Assembly: GCA_001599755.1 (NCBI GenBank)
Contig: BCHX01000012.1
Span: 124,001-188,000, forward strand
Source of the DNA: Gliomastix tumulicola
Taxonomy: Eukaryota > Ascomycota > Sordariomycetes > Hypocreales > Bionectriaceae
Direction: 5' to 3'
Length of the DNA: 64,000 nucleotides
The notes beneath the pieces are model-generated. The model ran no database searches. It was given only the letters and a program-made list of their open reading frames with translations, and had not been told where the DNA came from. Position 1 is the first letter of the stretch; every line of letters starts with the position of its first letter. Positions 34,296-46,725 of this stretch are shown piece by piece. The translations under genes were made by a program, and so were the position numbers.

Positions 34296-34998
34296 TGCGA
34301 TGACCTGTGGCTGCCGGCGGTGGCAGCAGCTAGCAGTCGGGAGGTGTGAAGAGGCAGACGGTGCTGGATGGTGCAAGAATGTGTGTGCGAGACGGAGGTT
34401 AAGGGAAGGTCCAAGTTCGCAGGTGTTAGTCGAAGCTCCAGCTCGAGAGGGAGGTAGAGGCAGAAAGCTAGAAGTGGAGCCTCGTGACGAAGTGACGGAA
34501 GAGCTGCTTCCCGTCCGGGCTGGTCGAAAATACTGGGCTGGCAGTGATGATTAAGCCCGCTGAGGGACTTGGGTCTGTGCCTTGCAGCGCCCACGTGCCG
34601 CTTTTCTTAGCGGTCTGGAGGCACTCGGCCCCCTGTATTTTCTGCCAGCACCTCCTGGTAGTTGATTACGGCTTCTATATTGCCGCCAGCAGTCGCTGTT
34701 CGTGATCATGGTTCCTGACGCAGGGCAAGGGTCTCTGGGATTCTGAATAATAATGACTAAGGACTCAGCGCCCCAACGAGCTCCGCGAGGCCTGCGCATC
34801 GCCGTATTTGGGCCTGAGCTATTTTCCCAAAGTCCCGTTGCGAATCGACAAACTCCGGTACGACCCGGCCACCGAGACACACCTTTCCAGCCAGCGCATC
34901 ACTTGACCTCTCCCTTTCAGGCCTTTTCAGGCATCGTGACGCGCTGCAGGGGAGCTGTTCCGGACATGTTCCCGTGCGCTGGTCAGCTCCCCCTTTTC
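34296..34998. other. transporter promoter and AA9 3' region
   Basis: This gap holds the upstream region of the transporter and the 3' untranslated end of the AA9 gene. I see no gene, tRNA or repeat worth naming. Confidence 0.45.
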
Positions 34999-36235
34999 TT
35001 AGCCCGTCCACACCGCCGGTGCGGGTGGCTGAAACGTCGGGACATCGAGGTTGAAGTCGTAGACAGAAAAGTACACGTCTGGGCACACCCACCACCCAGC
35101 GATAGGCCAATTGTCAGCAATGCATGCACATCTCACATCAGCGGGCGTGAAACAAGGCGCGACGGGTAAACGCTGGGGGAATCGAATCCTCCTTGTAGGA
35201 TGCGGGATGCGGGCGGGAGGAGGGAGGAGGCAGGAGGGAGGAAGGAGGACTATCAGCTGAAGGAGTGCAAGGTGAAGGACAGACCTGGCTGGCCCCTTTG
35301 ATAGACGCCTGGAATCTGCACCAAGGGACCAGGCGTCCCGGCCGTACCGCCGTTGACGATCTCGATGTGCGCGCAGTTGGGATAGAACTGCGCGTCCACG
35401 ACGTTGGGGAAGATGTGCTCGAAGCGCAGCAGGTATTTGCCCGCTGGCGTGCCCGCCGGGATGGTGAAGTTGTACTACTGCTGTTAGTAGGACAGGAAAA
35501 CAGGACAGGACACATGACAGACACCACCGAGGCGTGCAGAGTCCGGACGCAATCAACTCACGCTGTCGAGCATGAAGGTGCCCCAGGGCGCCTTGAACAG
35601 GTCGTTGTACTTTGCCCACTCCGGGTCGGTGAAGTCGAGCGACTGCTCCGTGCGGGAGGTTACGCTGAGGATCTTGAACCAGTCGCCGTCGCCCTGGTAC
35701 GCACTCAGGTCGTCCACGGGCGACTTGGACAGCCAGGCCGAGGCGAATCCGGGGTGGTACATGCGCGCGACACCGCCCTCGCTGCCCTGTGGTAAAGCGC
35801 CAAATGGTCATCAGCGGCTACGGTACGATATCATGCAGTGAGCTGCTCGCGTGCGACACGAACGACTTACAGGCAGCGCCGGCTCGCCCGCAGCGAAGCC
35901 AATCGTGTCTCCGGCGCGGACAGTCGCCGTCTTGGGCGCGTTCCACGACACTGACGCATTGCGGCCGCAGCGAATGTCCGGCGAGTCCGGGTTCGTGTTG
36001 GGGTAGACCAGATCAGTGGCCGTGCTGCCGCCCGCGTACGGGCTGATTTCGCGGACGTATTCCCACGTCTCGGACCATCTGCCGTCCAGAATGAGGCGGC
36101 CGAAGAGGTCTGGATTGGAGCAGCATGATTAGCGATCATCCCAGTTGCCGTACAGGGTCACAGCGGACACACACAGTGAGCATCGGCGCCCGCAATCAGG
36201 GCCGAGGCGACGAGGGGGACGGCAGCGAACTTCAT
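34999..36235 (-). CDS. AA9 lytic polysaccharide monooxygenase (former GH61)
   Basis: Five exons in reading order (36175-36235, 35871-36109, 35562-35786, 35285-35474, 34999-35078) give 264 residues; introns are 65, 84, 87 and 206 bp. A 19-residue signal peptide ends in ADA, and the mature protein begins HYLFGRLILDG, so His20 is the N-terminal copper-brace His. The first splice falls inside this HY. The second brace His is in RMYHPGFASAWLSK, and the axial Tyr lies in QPDVYFSVYDFN. AQFYPNC carries the conserved Gln and one half of the disulfide, partnered with IRCGR. There is no CBM1. The enzyme oxidatively cleaves cellulose or hemicellulose outside the cell. The usual IALH before AQFY is replaced by IFPN with a shortened loop. 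The third acceptor must be TAG, because the CAG three bases earlier would read a stop. Confidence 0.92.
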
Positions 36236-38887
36236 CCTGACAAACGTGGTATGGCTGTATTTTTTTAAGGCTGACAACGTGAGGCACTCGAGACGTGTCG
36301 ATCGTCGTGATCTGCATTTTGCAGCCATCACCGCGGCACTTAAATATCTCCCCCTAGTCCTCCAGATGTCTTCACTCGCAGAGCAGCGTCCTGGAGCTTC
36401 ATTCCAAACAGTCAAGGAGCTCACCCTCCGCGCTCCCGTCGTAGGCAATGGCAACTTGGATAAAGTATAGACGAAAGTCCAGACTGCAGCCCATCGATGC
36501 GACTCTGGGATATAATATAATATCTCAACCCCCCGATGCCCATGTAAATGCACGAAATATGTTCATGCTACCTCGACACGCCGGACTTTGCGGATTTGTA
36601 GGGCGGGATCGAACGACATAAGTCCGGCAGCACGTCGCATCGAGACGCATCGGGCGCATTGCGATATTTCAAGCAATATCGAGATCGTCCAAGTCGTTTT
36701 CCCCGCAGGTAGACCAGAACTTCGTAGGCAAAGGCAACATAATAGTTGCTAGACGTTCTGGACACTTTGATATTCGTGACTGCCTGCTCCGAGTGCTCAT
36801 ATTAAGAGACAAGGACAAGGGTGGTTTGCAGTCTCATCGACATGGGGATAGGCTTACGTTTCCTACTCCCAGTGCATGCTGCGGATGCTGGATCTTCCAC
36901 TAATCAGAGACCTTTGATCTGACACGACTGAATCTTGCCTGCATCTGCTGCCTGTTCACTGCTAACTCTGTGGATGTGGGACATCAGACGAAAGGCACAG
37001 ACCAGGTAAGATCGCTGCCAGGACCAGGATCACGGCTACATACATATGTGAATCTGCGAGCATGGGGGCTTGCCAGATATTCAGTTGACGGTCTGACAGA
37101 TCGCCATAATTGGAAGGAAGGCGTATAATACCAACAACAGGGCTGGACGTACGAACAGGCGAATCAGCACAGGCCAGCTGGTCTACGGGGAGAGAGACTG
37201 GATGCGATACAGTCAACCTTCCTTCTGAGGATATGAATCCCATTTATCCATATCATGCCATCGAGATACACCGCGGACCTCCGTTTAACCCCTGCGCATC
37301 GGTTTTGTTGCAATACGCGTACAGTACCCTCTTATAGCTCTCGCCAAGGGGCGGCCGCCGGACTTCCGCCTTGATAGCCATGCTCCGAGTACTACCTTGC
37401 GCTGCAACCTGGCCACACCCATTCTGATAAAGTTTGCGGACTCCTCAGCATATCAGAAGACTTGAGAGTCCGAAAGAGGGTCTTCCCAGGGACTCGAATC
37501 GACATATAATCTTGTTGAGGCCCGTCCTTCTCTCCCAAGCCATTTCCTCGACGCCAGTGCTGCTTCGCCTTGTCCTGTCTTACAAGTCTTCCCTAATCCC
37601 ACCAATTTCCAGCTATGGATGTATGCAGGAGTTTTCCGAAGCTTGAAGTACTGCCGTGGTCCTCTGCTACAACGGCTTTTGCACTTCGACGGTCTCTAGG
37701 CCTTGAAGCTCTCCGTTCCCCCGACTCTCCTGGTTCTCGTCACATTAGGGGGAAGCAGAGGTTCCTTGTGCCGTTAAAGGGCGCAAGAAAAGTGTATTAC
37801 GAGCTGTCATATGCCTCGCATCGCTATTTATCACATGCCGTGGGATCGTGTACCGGGCTGCTTGATAGATATGCTGGAAGAGGCAGAAGCATTGGACGAG
37901 CTTTTGTGTGTCTAGGCTCAAAGATCAAGACTTATATTCTTGAACTTGCATCTAAAAGATTTAATAGACTATTGCTCTGCCAGGCGCTTGCAATTTTGCG
38001 GAGACTGCCCCTCCATGTAAACGTAGGTCGGCCGGCCATTATGACGAGGGCGTTTTCGGACCTATTACTAGTAGTTACCAAGGTATAGCAAGGGACATCA
38101 ATGGGCGTGGGAAAGGTGAAATGTGACGACTCTATTCGATCAGATTGGGCATAGGTACTACCTTAGTAGTCTTTGCTATCTGGTTTTTGCTTTGACTTTC
38201 AAACAAGGATGTCCAACCACCCCTCCTTCCCTTGCCAAGCATAGAAGTCGTATCGACTCGTTCTCCGATTTGAATCACATGACGACAACTTTGTGGTGAT
38301 TTAAGACAAGCGACTCAAGCCGCCCTGAAGAAACAAGACAAGACACGACACCAGCGTCGTGCAGGTCACTGGTCGTCCAGAAACATCATCATCTAGATGG
38401 AAGACATCTCATTACGCTGAGACATTTCGCCAAGGCTGAACGAACATCTACTGGACGAACGGCATGGCCATGGAAGAGCCACAGAATCACACAGATCAGG
38501 GTTGGGACCATCTCGTGACAGGAACAAACTCAATTCCTATCCCTAGGGGTCATAAACTCATAACAGTCGTGGAATCAAATCATCAGCTGCCCTCAGCCGC
38601 AGCCAGCCAGCCACTCCTCATCTCGGAGTCAGGGTATCAATCCCAAGTCGTGAGAGAAAGGGGAAAAAAAAAAAACACGCCCCAACCAATCACCCCAAGT
38701 GTCCTTTCGCTTTTTTTTCTTTCTTTTTTTCCTTTCTCTTTCCCGTCTTTGCCTTCCGTCGCTAGAACGCCGGTATAAACGAGTCTCGAGCCTGTGCACG
38801 GCGTCATTGAGGGACGTGGAATGTACGCATGTGAGGGCCGAGGACCATGTGCTTGATTGAAACAAGAAAAAAGACGCGAGGTTGCGC
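36236..38887. other. intergenic region upstream of the AA9 gene
   Basis: A TATTTAAG element on the - strand near 36340, about 105 bp upstream of the AA9 ATG, is a likely TATA box. The rest is moderately AT-rich DNA with short frames only. A 157-codon frame at 37615-38088 has no recognisable domain and I do not call it. A short A run lies near 38664. Confidence 0.45.
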
Positions 38888-39199
38888 CTAGAGAAGTCCG
38901 AGGGCGAAGAGGCCCGCGGCACCGGCGACGCCGAGGATGACGAGCTTGGCGTCTCGGGCTCCCTTGCCGGCCTCGGCCTTCATGATGGGCACGCGCAGGC
39001 CGTCGTCCTCTTTGTCGTCGGGAAAGGAGTCGAGGGGGGGCGAGGATGCCCGCTGTGGCTTGAGTAATGGGGCGGCTGGGGCGGGCTGCCTGTGCTGTTG
39101 GGCGAACTGCAGGACCTCTTGCTTCTGGTCGGGCGAGGCGGCGAGAGCGCCGGTGGTCAGGCCCGCGAGGGCGATGACGAATGTCGTCGTCGGCTTCAT
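38888..39199 (-). CDS. small secreted or membrane-anchored protein, 103 aa
   Basis: The intronless frame begins with a good signal peptide, MKPTTTFVIALAGLTTGALA, with cleavage expected after ALA at about residue 20. The mature part is short, Gln/Pro/Asp-rich and without cysteine. It ends in a 20-residue hydrophobic tail (AKLVILGVAGAAGLFALGLL) with no charged residues after it. That architecture fits a GPI-anchored wall protein, with a cleavage site in the preceding EAGKGARD, or a type I membrane protein. I do not recognise a family. A TATA-like element on the - strand lies near 39310, 110 bp upstream. Its expression should be verified before trusting it. Confidence 0.6.
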   Translation of the reverse strand: MKPTTTFVIALAGLTTGALAASPDQKQEVLQFAQQHRQPAPAAPLLKPQRASSPPLDSFPDDKEDDGLRVPIMKAEAGKGARDAKLVILGVAGAAGLFALGLL

Positions 39200-41754
39200 C
39201 GTTGATGATGGACGGACGTGTGGTGAGTGGTGCGTGCGTCGACGATGTAGAGTAGTGTGTAGGTAGACGGGACGAGATGGTGAAGAAGTGGAGGAGATGC
39301 AGGGCTTGATATAGGTCGCTTATGAAGTCGTGATGCGTGATGAGAGGCTGCTTTCCCAATCTCCAGTGGCAATTTAGACCGTGAGACAGTGAGTGGTGCA
39401 GTGCAAATCAGGGACGGTGAGAAAAAAGTCTCATCGAGAACCGAAAATCCCAACACGAACAGGCGAGTGAAGAAGAAGTGAAGTGTTGAAGAAAAACAGT
39501 CGTTGAGGCGTAAAGTGGCGTAAAAGTCATACACAGTGTCGTCGACGGCCGTAAATCGCTTCCCTGATCGTTCCTTCCCGTTTCTGCAATGAAATACCCA
39601 AACAGCTTTTTTTTTCTTTTTCGCGCTGCGTTGCCCCTCAGTTGCCCTTTTAATTCTTTTTTCTCGTTTGCTCCTTCCCTTGCCTTTTTGTCGTCCGAGA
39701 CCTCAGTCGCCTCCAGAAATGACGCCGATGTCAGCCAAGCCGTGATTGTCTCAGAATGGGCCGCTGTCGCTGTATCTTGGGCGCTTGTTCATTCCAAGGG
39801 GTGGATGGATGAGTGGGTGAATGTGAATGAATGGACGAGATGTGCGTGAGCGCGATCCTCCTCCTTCTATGCGGCTTCTTCCTCGTCCTTCCAGTGCAGG
39901 TCGTGGGTGTGTGATGTAATCAATCGTCCGCAGATAACCAAGTCGCAAATCAATGGGCGTATGGCGACGGAGGCGTAAAGACGAGACAGGACGGGGACGA
40001 CTGATATAAGACGGGCGAAACAGAAAGGGCGGAAGCGCCAAGTCACACACTAATAAGCGGCGCCGACAACCCAAGAAGATCTCACAGCCCCCGAATCAAA
40101 TCAAATCAAAGATCCCCTCCCCAGTTCAGTTCAGGGTCCGCCGTCCCCCAAGAACAGACGAATGGACAAACACGGTAAAGAAGGGCGAAACACGCAGAGA
40201 GGCGTGAGACAAGAAGAGGCGCCGAGGTTCCGGGTTTCGCTTGCGCCGCCCGCCTAGAAAAAGAGGCACAGGCTGGGCTGTCCAGGGGTGTCCCCCTCGT
40301 TGCAGAAAAGCTCTTGGCTCAGTCGAAACGGCTCCGTAGGCCTCCAAGGCCAAGGCCCAGCGCAGCCTTACGAGAAGTGGAGGGGGGCGTACGTGTGCTT
40401 GGGTGCAATTTCCCTTGGGGGCTGAGGACTGGAGTTTTGGTGATGGAGGGAGGGAGGGATGCACGAGGAGGTGATGGGATGGAAGGGGGATGGTGAGGTG
40501 AGGGAGTGCTCGGGGGGAGCACGAACTCGTTATAATGTGCGAGCGTGTGTGTGTGTGCACTTCCTTCGAGGTGTCATAGGCGAGCCCGGAGCACAAGAAA
40601 CAAGACGATCAGCAGACCGGCTACCGGAGAAGGATGGTCTGTACACTTGGTGTGCTGCTTGGCGAGTCCATCGGGCGGCTCTCTCCCACACACACTCCCG
40701 CTCGCCCAGCCAATGAACAATTAGGCGGTGTGGGAGACCGTTCCAGGCACGAGGACAGCCCACTGCCTGCGCTTTTTTTTTTTCTTTCTCCTGCTTCCAT
40801 CCATTCTCTCCTCCCGTTTTGCGGGGGAAGATATCGAGGGTCCAGCCCAGCAGCCAAGGCGGGTACAGTGTTTAAGAGCGTGCAGAACGAGCGAGTCCCT
40901 GGATTGGGACTTTTATCCCTGGCCAGGTCTCAGACCATCTGGGACTGAAGATCCCTGAGGAACGAGCAGTGGCAAAGACGCACGCGAGATACCATCCATT
41001 GCATCACCACCGCGAAAAGCCACGCCGTTGACATCACCATCAGCGCCCGACACCACATCGCCAGAGCGAGCACAAGGCACACACAGCTAGCAAAGTCTCA
41101 CGCAGACAAAAGACGAGACCGAGAGCGCTAACCACGCCTGTAAGCCAAGATAGCGCGAGGAGCTAGTCAGTCTAGGGCTTAGCATCCTGCACACCTCTTC
41201 GGGGCGCGGCACAGACTCCCTCGCTGCTTCATCAGTGCCTGACAGAGCAGGTAGCCAAGGGATTGCCAATGCTCCCCGCGTTTTCAGTTACGTACTAGAG
41301 CCGAGAGACAGGTGCAAACTGAGGCCATGTGACAGTGCCATCGTGACTGCAACCTCTTCGGCGGTGTGTGTGCCTGTACAGATTCCAAATTCCAGACGCC
41401 ACGCTGCCCATTGTCCACATTCCAGATCTGGGCCGCCGGTGCGCTGGGTAACTAAGGTAGATAGATAGGCCTGGAATCTGGGATCTGGAATCGCGTGGTC
41501 GGACGAAGGCGTCTCACATCAGCTGCGCCCCCGAAGACCGGACTATCGACGCCATTCACAGAGCGCAATTTCCCCGATACGAGCCCACTGACGAGGCTTC
41601 ACGATGTCATCAATGCCGCGACCCCAAAAGACGCGTCGACGCTTGCTTGGCTTATCTACCTCGTGAAATTAATTATCGTATTCCAGCCCCAAAAAGCCCC
41701 AGTCGCTGCTGCATGACAAATGCCAATCTGTATGTCGGCAAATGGCACGATCCC
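39200..41754. other. intergenic region
   Basis: No gene is supported. The region holds simple purine and pyrimidine runs, a GT run near 40546-40558 and two T runs near 39607 and 40771. It includes the promoter of the small secreted protein and the 3' region of the large coilin-like gene. Confidence 0.45.
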
Positions 41755-44700
41755 TCAGAACTTCCTCCCGCCCTTCTTGCGCTTGGCAAACACAGCGCTC
41801 GCGCTCAATGCCGGCGTCTTACTCCGTCGAGCAGGCGCAGCGACTGCTTGCTTGCGCGGCTTCTTGTTCGGCTCCTTGCTCACGCTCCGCTTGTGCTTGT
41901 TCTTCGTCACCCATCCTGATCCATGAGGCAGCGACGAGCTCTTATCGTCGTCAGCATCGTCAAGACCTACGTAGCTCTCGTCCACGCTGTCTTCCGCGTA
42001 GTTCTCTGTTAATACCGGCGACTTGGGCGATCCCGGATTCGAGCTGCTCAGTGCAATTACTTGGCTGCCCTCGGGCACTCGGAATGGCTCCGACGGACCG
42101 CGTCGGGCCCGCTTCGGGGCTGGTTCGGCGGCGGCGGCGGCACCTGTCGCTGGCGAAGGCTGCGTAGCGTTGGGAAACAGCGTTCGTATCGACGTGTTGC
42201 TCTTCAGCGTCGGCAGCGAGTCCGACTCATCGCCTTCGTCCCCGTCGTCCAGCTTCTGCATCGCCGCTTCGTAGTCTGCATCGCCCATAACTTTGACCTT
42301 GCGAACCGCCGACGCCTGCGAGGTTTTCAGAGGGCTCTGCGTCTGGCGCGACGAGCTCGCCGTGTGCCAGATTTCCTCGAGCGATGGGAATGGAGGGCTG
42401 CTGTCCCGTGAAGACGCGTCTGCTGCTAGAATCTTCGCGTCCAGCTCGGGCAAGGGCTCATGGGAGCCTTCGTTTGTATCCGGGACGACCTTATCAGCGT
42501 TCCCATCGACTTGGGGCTGCTGCGTGTCCGTCTCAGGCTTTTCCGGCAACGGATCCGCCATCTGAGCATCGTCACTTGGAACAGGAGCCTTGAGCTGGTC
42601 CTGTTCAGCCGCCTCAGGCTCGAGAGAGGGCGCCGCGTCTTGATACGCCACAGATGTAGCGTCTGACCCAGTCATCTCGCTCGTTTCGGAGCGCCTCTCT
42701 TGATCAGGGGCGTTGTATGGGGCACTGTTGTTGGTCTCCTGTGTCTCTCCAAGCATAGATGAAGGCGGAAAGACGCGGATCTGGGAAGAAGGCTCTTGAG
42801 ACGAAGGAGGCACAGGCTGGCTTTCCTCGGACTGGGTCTGCAAAATCTTCTCCTGGCTCTCCACACTGTTCATAGGCACGTCGATCGAAGGTGCTGAGAA
42901 CTCTCCCAGACGTGCGCTCTGGCCTGGCGGGATCGTCGACGAGTCGCCGGAAGATTCGCGGTGGTCGCTGTCAACAGACCTGGCTGGCGGTAGGCTGTTG
43001 TTTCCGGGATCCTCAGATTCGTTCGTCTGAGGCTGGGGTGTCTCGGCTGGGGTGTTGAGCGTACTCGTCAAGGGCTCAGCTTGAACAAGACGAGGCTCGA
43101 TCAACTCGGCCCATGACAACTCCCGTCGGCCGTCATCACTCTCAACCTCGTTCTCTGAGTCGGAGGGCATCTCGAACCTATCATAGACGCGCCGACCTGT
43201 CTCTTCATCGTACTCCTTGTCCTGCTCCCGGTCGCGTTTGGCTAGCATAACGTGTAGAGTGCCGTCATTGTCAAAGGCAATAACCACGCCGGTGGCTGAT
43301 GACAGCTGCGGCTGCCAGTTTGTAGCCTTTGACATGAGCAGCTGCTTCCAAGTGATGACCATGCCAGGCTTGACCTCGGTGCTTTGCAAGAGAGGCAGAG
43401 TTGCAACATCGCGCGGGAGCGATGGGAGATCGTCCACATCCGTAAGCTGGCTCTCATCCCCATTGCTCGTCGCTGGCGGGTCGTCGTAGTTTAGTTCGAT
43501 ATTGCTGGCGCCGTTGTTGTCCTCTGAAGCCGTGTTCTTTGCACCCTTTCCCCTCTTCTTCTTTTTCGTCTGAGGCTCCTTCGGGACTTGACTTTCGTCC
43601 ACCCAATCCTCTGTCCCTTGCCAAAGCATTGAATCGTCCTGGTAGGAATCATCATAGTGTTCTTCTGGTTGTGGCTTCTGGGAGCCTCGCTTCCGTTTCC
43701 GCCTGAACTGCTGCTGGGGATCCCACCGCTGAACGAATGGGAAAGGCGGCTCAGTGAGCTCAATCCCTTCCTGGCAGCACTCAACGGCTCGATACTTAAT
43801 CTTCGCCTTCCAGTCGGTGTTATCGTTGTTCGTGTTCATATCAACAGCAGGAGTCGACTCTGTCCCCAAAGCATCCGAGCCAGCCACAGCGTTGGGGTTT
43901 GCTTCCTCCTGACGGTGATTCTTGAGAGGCCGCACATCCTTCATGAGATCCTTCTTCAGCTTCTCTTCGTCCGCTTTCGTCTTCGGGTTCTTCAACCCAA
44001 GAGCGCCAAACAGCAGTCTCCTGCCAGCACCGAGGTCCATTCGCATGCGTCGATGAGGTGTTTCTTCCTGGGCAGCGGCATCGGCTGGCGTGGCCTGTGA
44101 TGTCGTGTCTTCGGCCTCCGTGGGGCCCGTCATAACACCGTCCTCTAGCTGTTGGTCTTGAGGCGTGTCCTCGGTTATTGGGGTGTCGTCGATGGAGGCT
44201 GGATCAAGGGCCGGATCAGGCGCTGTCGGAAGGTCTTCATTTTGGTCCGGTGCGTCGCCATTAACAACAGCATCGAGAAGTGCCTGCTTCCGCGCCAGAA
44301 GATCCGGGTCATCCGTAAGAGATTTGTCGGGCTGTGCCAGCTGAGACTGCTCTTGGTTGGCGTCCTTGCGTTTCTGCTCCCTCCGTCGTCGGTTCCGTTT
44401 TTGTGTTCTGGTCAGGCCGCACCCAGGTGGCACAGTTTTCGTAGACAACTCGTCCGGTCCTGAATCCGAGTCGTCGTCTGAACTGCTGGAGCTGTCATCT
44501 TCCGAGGTGCTGTCGGTATCGCTCGAATCACTCGAACTATCGGAACTATCGTCATCCGAACTTTCGGAGCCCTGGATAGTTTGGATCTGTGCTTCTCCCC
44601 GTGTTTTGGTTGGTGGAGGACTAGCCTCGTCCTTCTCGCTCGACGAGTCCGACACGCTGGAATCAGAGTCGCTGTCGTCAGATGGAATAGCAATGCCAGC

Positions 44701-46079
44701 ACCGCCTTCGGGCCCCTCTTGGTCGCTGTCGGAACTGCCATCGCCGTCGTCGTAGTCGTCATCGTCATCTTCGGAGGCAGATTCCCCATCTTTGGGATCG
44801 GCATCAGTGTCGTCAGAGCTGCTCTCGCCACTACTCGATGTAGAGCTCTCATCCGAGGACTGTGTTTGTCCCTGAAGAGTCGGCGCAACAGCATCTTCAA
44901 CTTCTTGTATAAGAGGGCGTTGGGGTGTTGGAGAAGAAGACACAGACTCGGAGGCTCCTCCCAGATATTCCTCCAAGAGTTCGCTAAAAGACACCTGCGG
45001 TTTGTCAATCTGCTCGCGTGTGCCGGAGGTCGCATGTAGACTTTGGCCACCCCCAGCCAGCTGTTCCTGAGCGAAGCCCTCAGACAGACTGTGGAATGCC
45101 CGTTCAAGGGCGATGATGGGAGCCTGCAGTGCTCTGACCTTTTCGACGTCGGATATACTGTTCCCCGCCGCAGGTTGTTGTGCTACGCTGGTCCGAGAGT
45201 CGAGAGGGTCGTCATCCTCGTCGCCATTCCCGTCCTCTTCCGCATAGCCAACCAGCTGGTTGTCCTCTCGTAGCACTCGTATTTCCTCCTCGAGATCTTC
45301 GTCTGCACCTTCATCCTCGGACGCGTCGTAGTCGCTGTCGTCATCCTGACCAGAGCCAGGGACGGTATGTCTTATCGTGGTGGAATCGGAAGCGTAATCT
45401 CTGTCGTCGTCGTCGGAGGGATCATCTCCATCAGGGAGCGTAAACCCAACGCTCCCACGGTCGACCGCGCGCGCGAAGAGATTGTCGGAAGGAGGGGCGG
45501 GAGGTAAACGCTTCGGGGATGCGTCGAGATCTGCGTCGTCTTCATCGTCGTTTACGTACTCGATTCTTGCGCGCTTGCGAGCAGGGAGATTCACGGGAGG
45601 ACGGTCGTACGTGGCTCGTAGTCGAGGCCGTCCGAATGCAACACCATCTACCAGGTGCTTCCCGTCGAAAGATATCTGGTGTCGTCCGCTCACCCGTCTT
45701 CGTTTGAGGTCGTCGGTCAGCAGCGATCGTATTCTACCGTCATTGTGGTTAGCACATATGCCATGAAACAGAAATGGGCTTCTTCGCAGTGAGAAGCGAA
45801 AGGAAAGCCAACTCACAAGACCTGGTCGTCCGCCTTGAGCACCTTGCGCACCTGCTGGAAGTGCAGGCACTCAAAACTGCCCCCTTTGCCATCGTTGAGC
45901 TCGACCGTGTAGTCTTCCAGACCCCATTCTTGCGCCTCGAGGGGGACGACCTCGTTAACGTCGGCCAGGAGCTTCGCGATTGTGAGGTCTTCGGATGCGG
46001 TGCATGGCCAGAGAAGCTTGATCTCGGGGAGGGCGTGCCTGCGGACGGTCAAGCGCAGGCGAATGTCGTCGGTAGACAT
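41755..46079 (-). CDS. large acidic nuclear protein, coilin-like, 1413 aa
   Basis: Exons 45817-46079 and 41755-45733 (intron 83 bp, branch GCTAAC) encode 1413 residues. The first 95 form a compact domain (DIRLRLTVRRHALPEIKLLW to ECLHFQQVRKVLKADDQVLI), followed by SGRHQISFDGKHLVDGVAFG. This resembles the N-terminal ubiquitin-like domain of coilin-type proteins. Long Ser/Asp/Glu tracts fill about residues 130-520. Near residue 735 is a conserved fungal patch, KYRAVECCQEGIELTEPPFP. Around 890-940 a Tudor-like segment contains GVVIAFDNDGTLHVMLAKR. The C-terminus is Lys/Arg-rich with likely nuclear localisation signals. Homologues are known to me only as uncharacterised fungal proteins. A role in Cajal-body-like RNP organisation is inference from the coilin-like layout. 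Confidence 0.8.
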
Positions 46080-46725
46080 GGCGATGCGAGTTGTGAGGTT
46101 ATAGCATGGTTTCTTGAAAAAGCAGAGGCCAGCTTCGAAGGCCAAAAGACTCGACAATAGCGCAGAGAAAGAGCAAAAATAGATATGGGTGTAGACGAGC
46201 TCTGAGGTCGGGATGAAGGTACTGGGGAGAGGCTGCTAACGAAATTTGGCGTCGAGCGCGATGCCTGACAAGTGCAAATTCATGGGTGGGGCCCTTATCG
46301 CCGATAAGAACCCCAGAGGGAGTAGAAAGAAAACCTGAGAACATCTGGGTGCCAAATTGTACGTCGTGCGTCTCAATAATTTCTTCCACCATTTGCTCCA
46401 CTGGGATTGTCTCCAACTACCAATTCTTCCAGCACGATGACGGAAGAGAACCCACGATGAAAAGCAACGTACCCTGTAGCAACATGGTTGGATTCAAGGT
46501 TTGATCCAAACGACTCTTTTAATCTCTAGCTGTGGAATGTGAAAAGTGAGATTGAATCCATGCGTAGGATGTCAATGACATCGAATATTTTCCAGAACGT
46601 ATTTTGAAGCGAAAACAGACCATCATCCCAAGATCCCAACGCCGTGATACCTTACCTTTTGCCCGCCTGGGTTGTCATGTAGAAGTCCAAATGTGCATAA
46701 TGCTGCCTCGCGCACCCCGTCCTTT
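46080..46725. other. promoter of the coilin-like gene and 3' region of RIB1
   Basis: No gene is seen in these 646 bp. The part next to 46079 is the coilin-like promoter. The part next to 46726 is the RIB1 3' untranslated region. Confidence 0.5.

Noticed and set aside
37480..37520. tRNA-like TTCGA words (also near 48290 and 49727)
   Set aside because: The flanking bases do not form a 5-bp T stem or an acceptor stem, and no A box lies at the right distance. I found no credible tRNA in the window.
37615..38088. 157-codon + strand frame
   Set aside because: No recognisable motif and no splice partners; it could be chance in a 2.6-kb spacer. RNA evidence would be needed.
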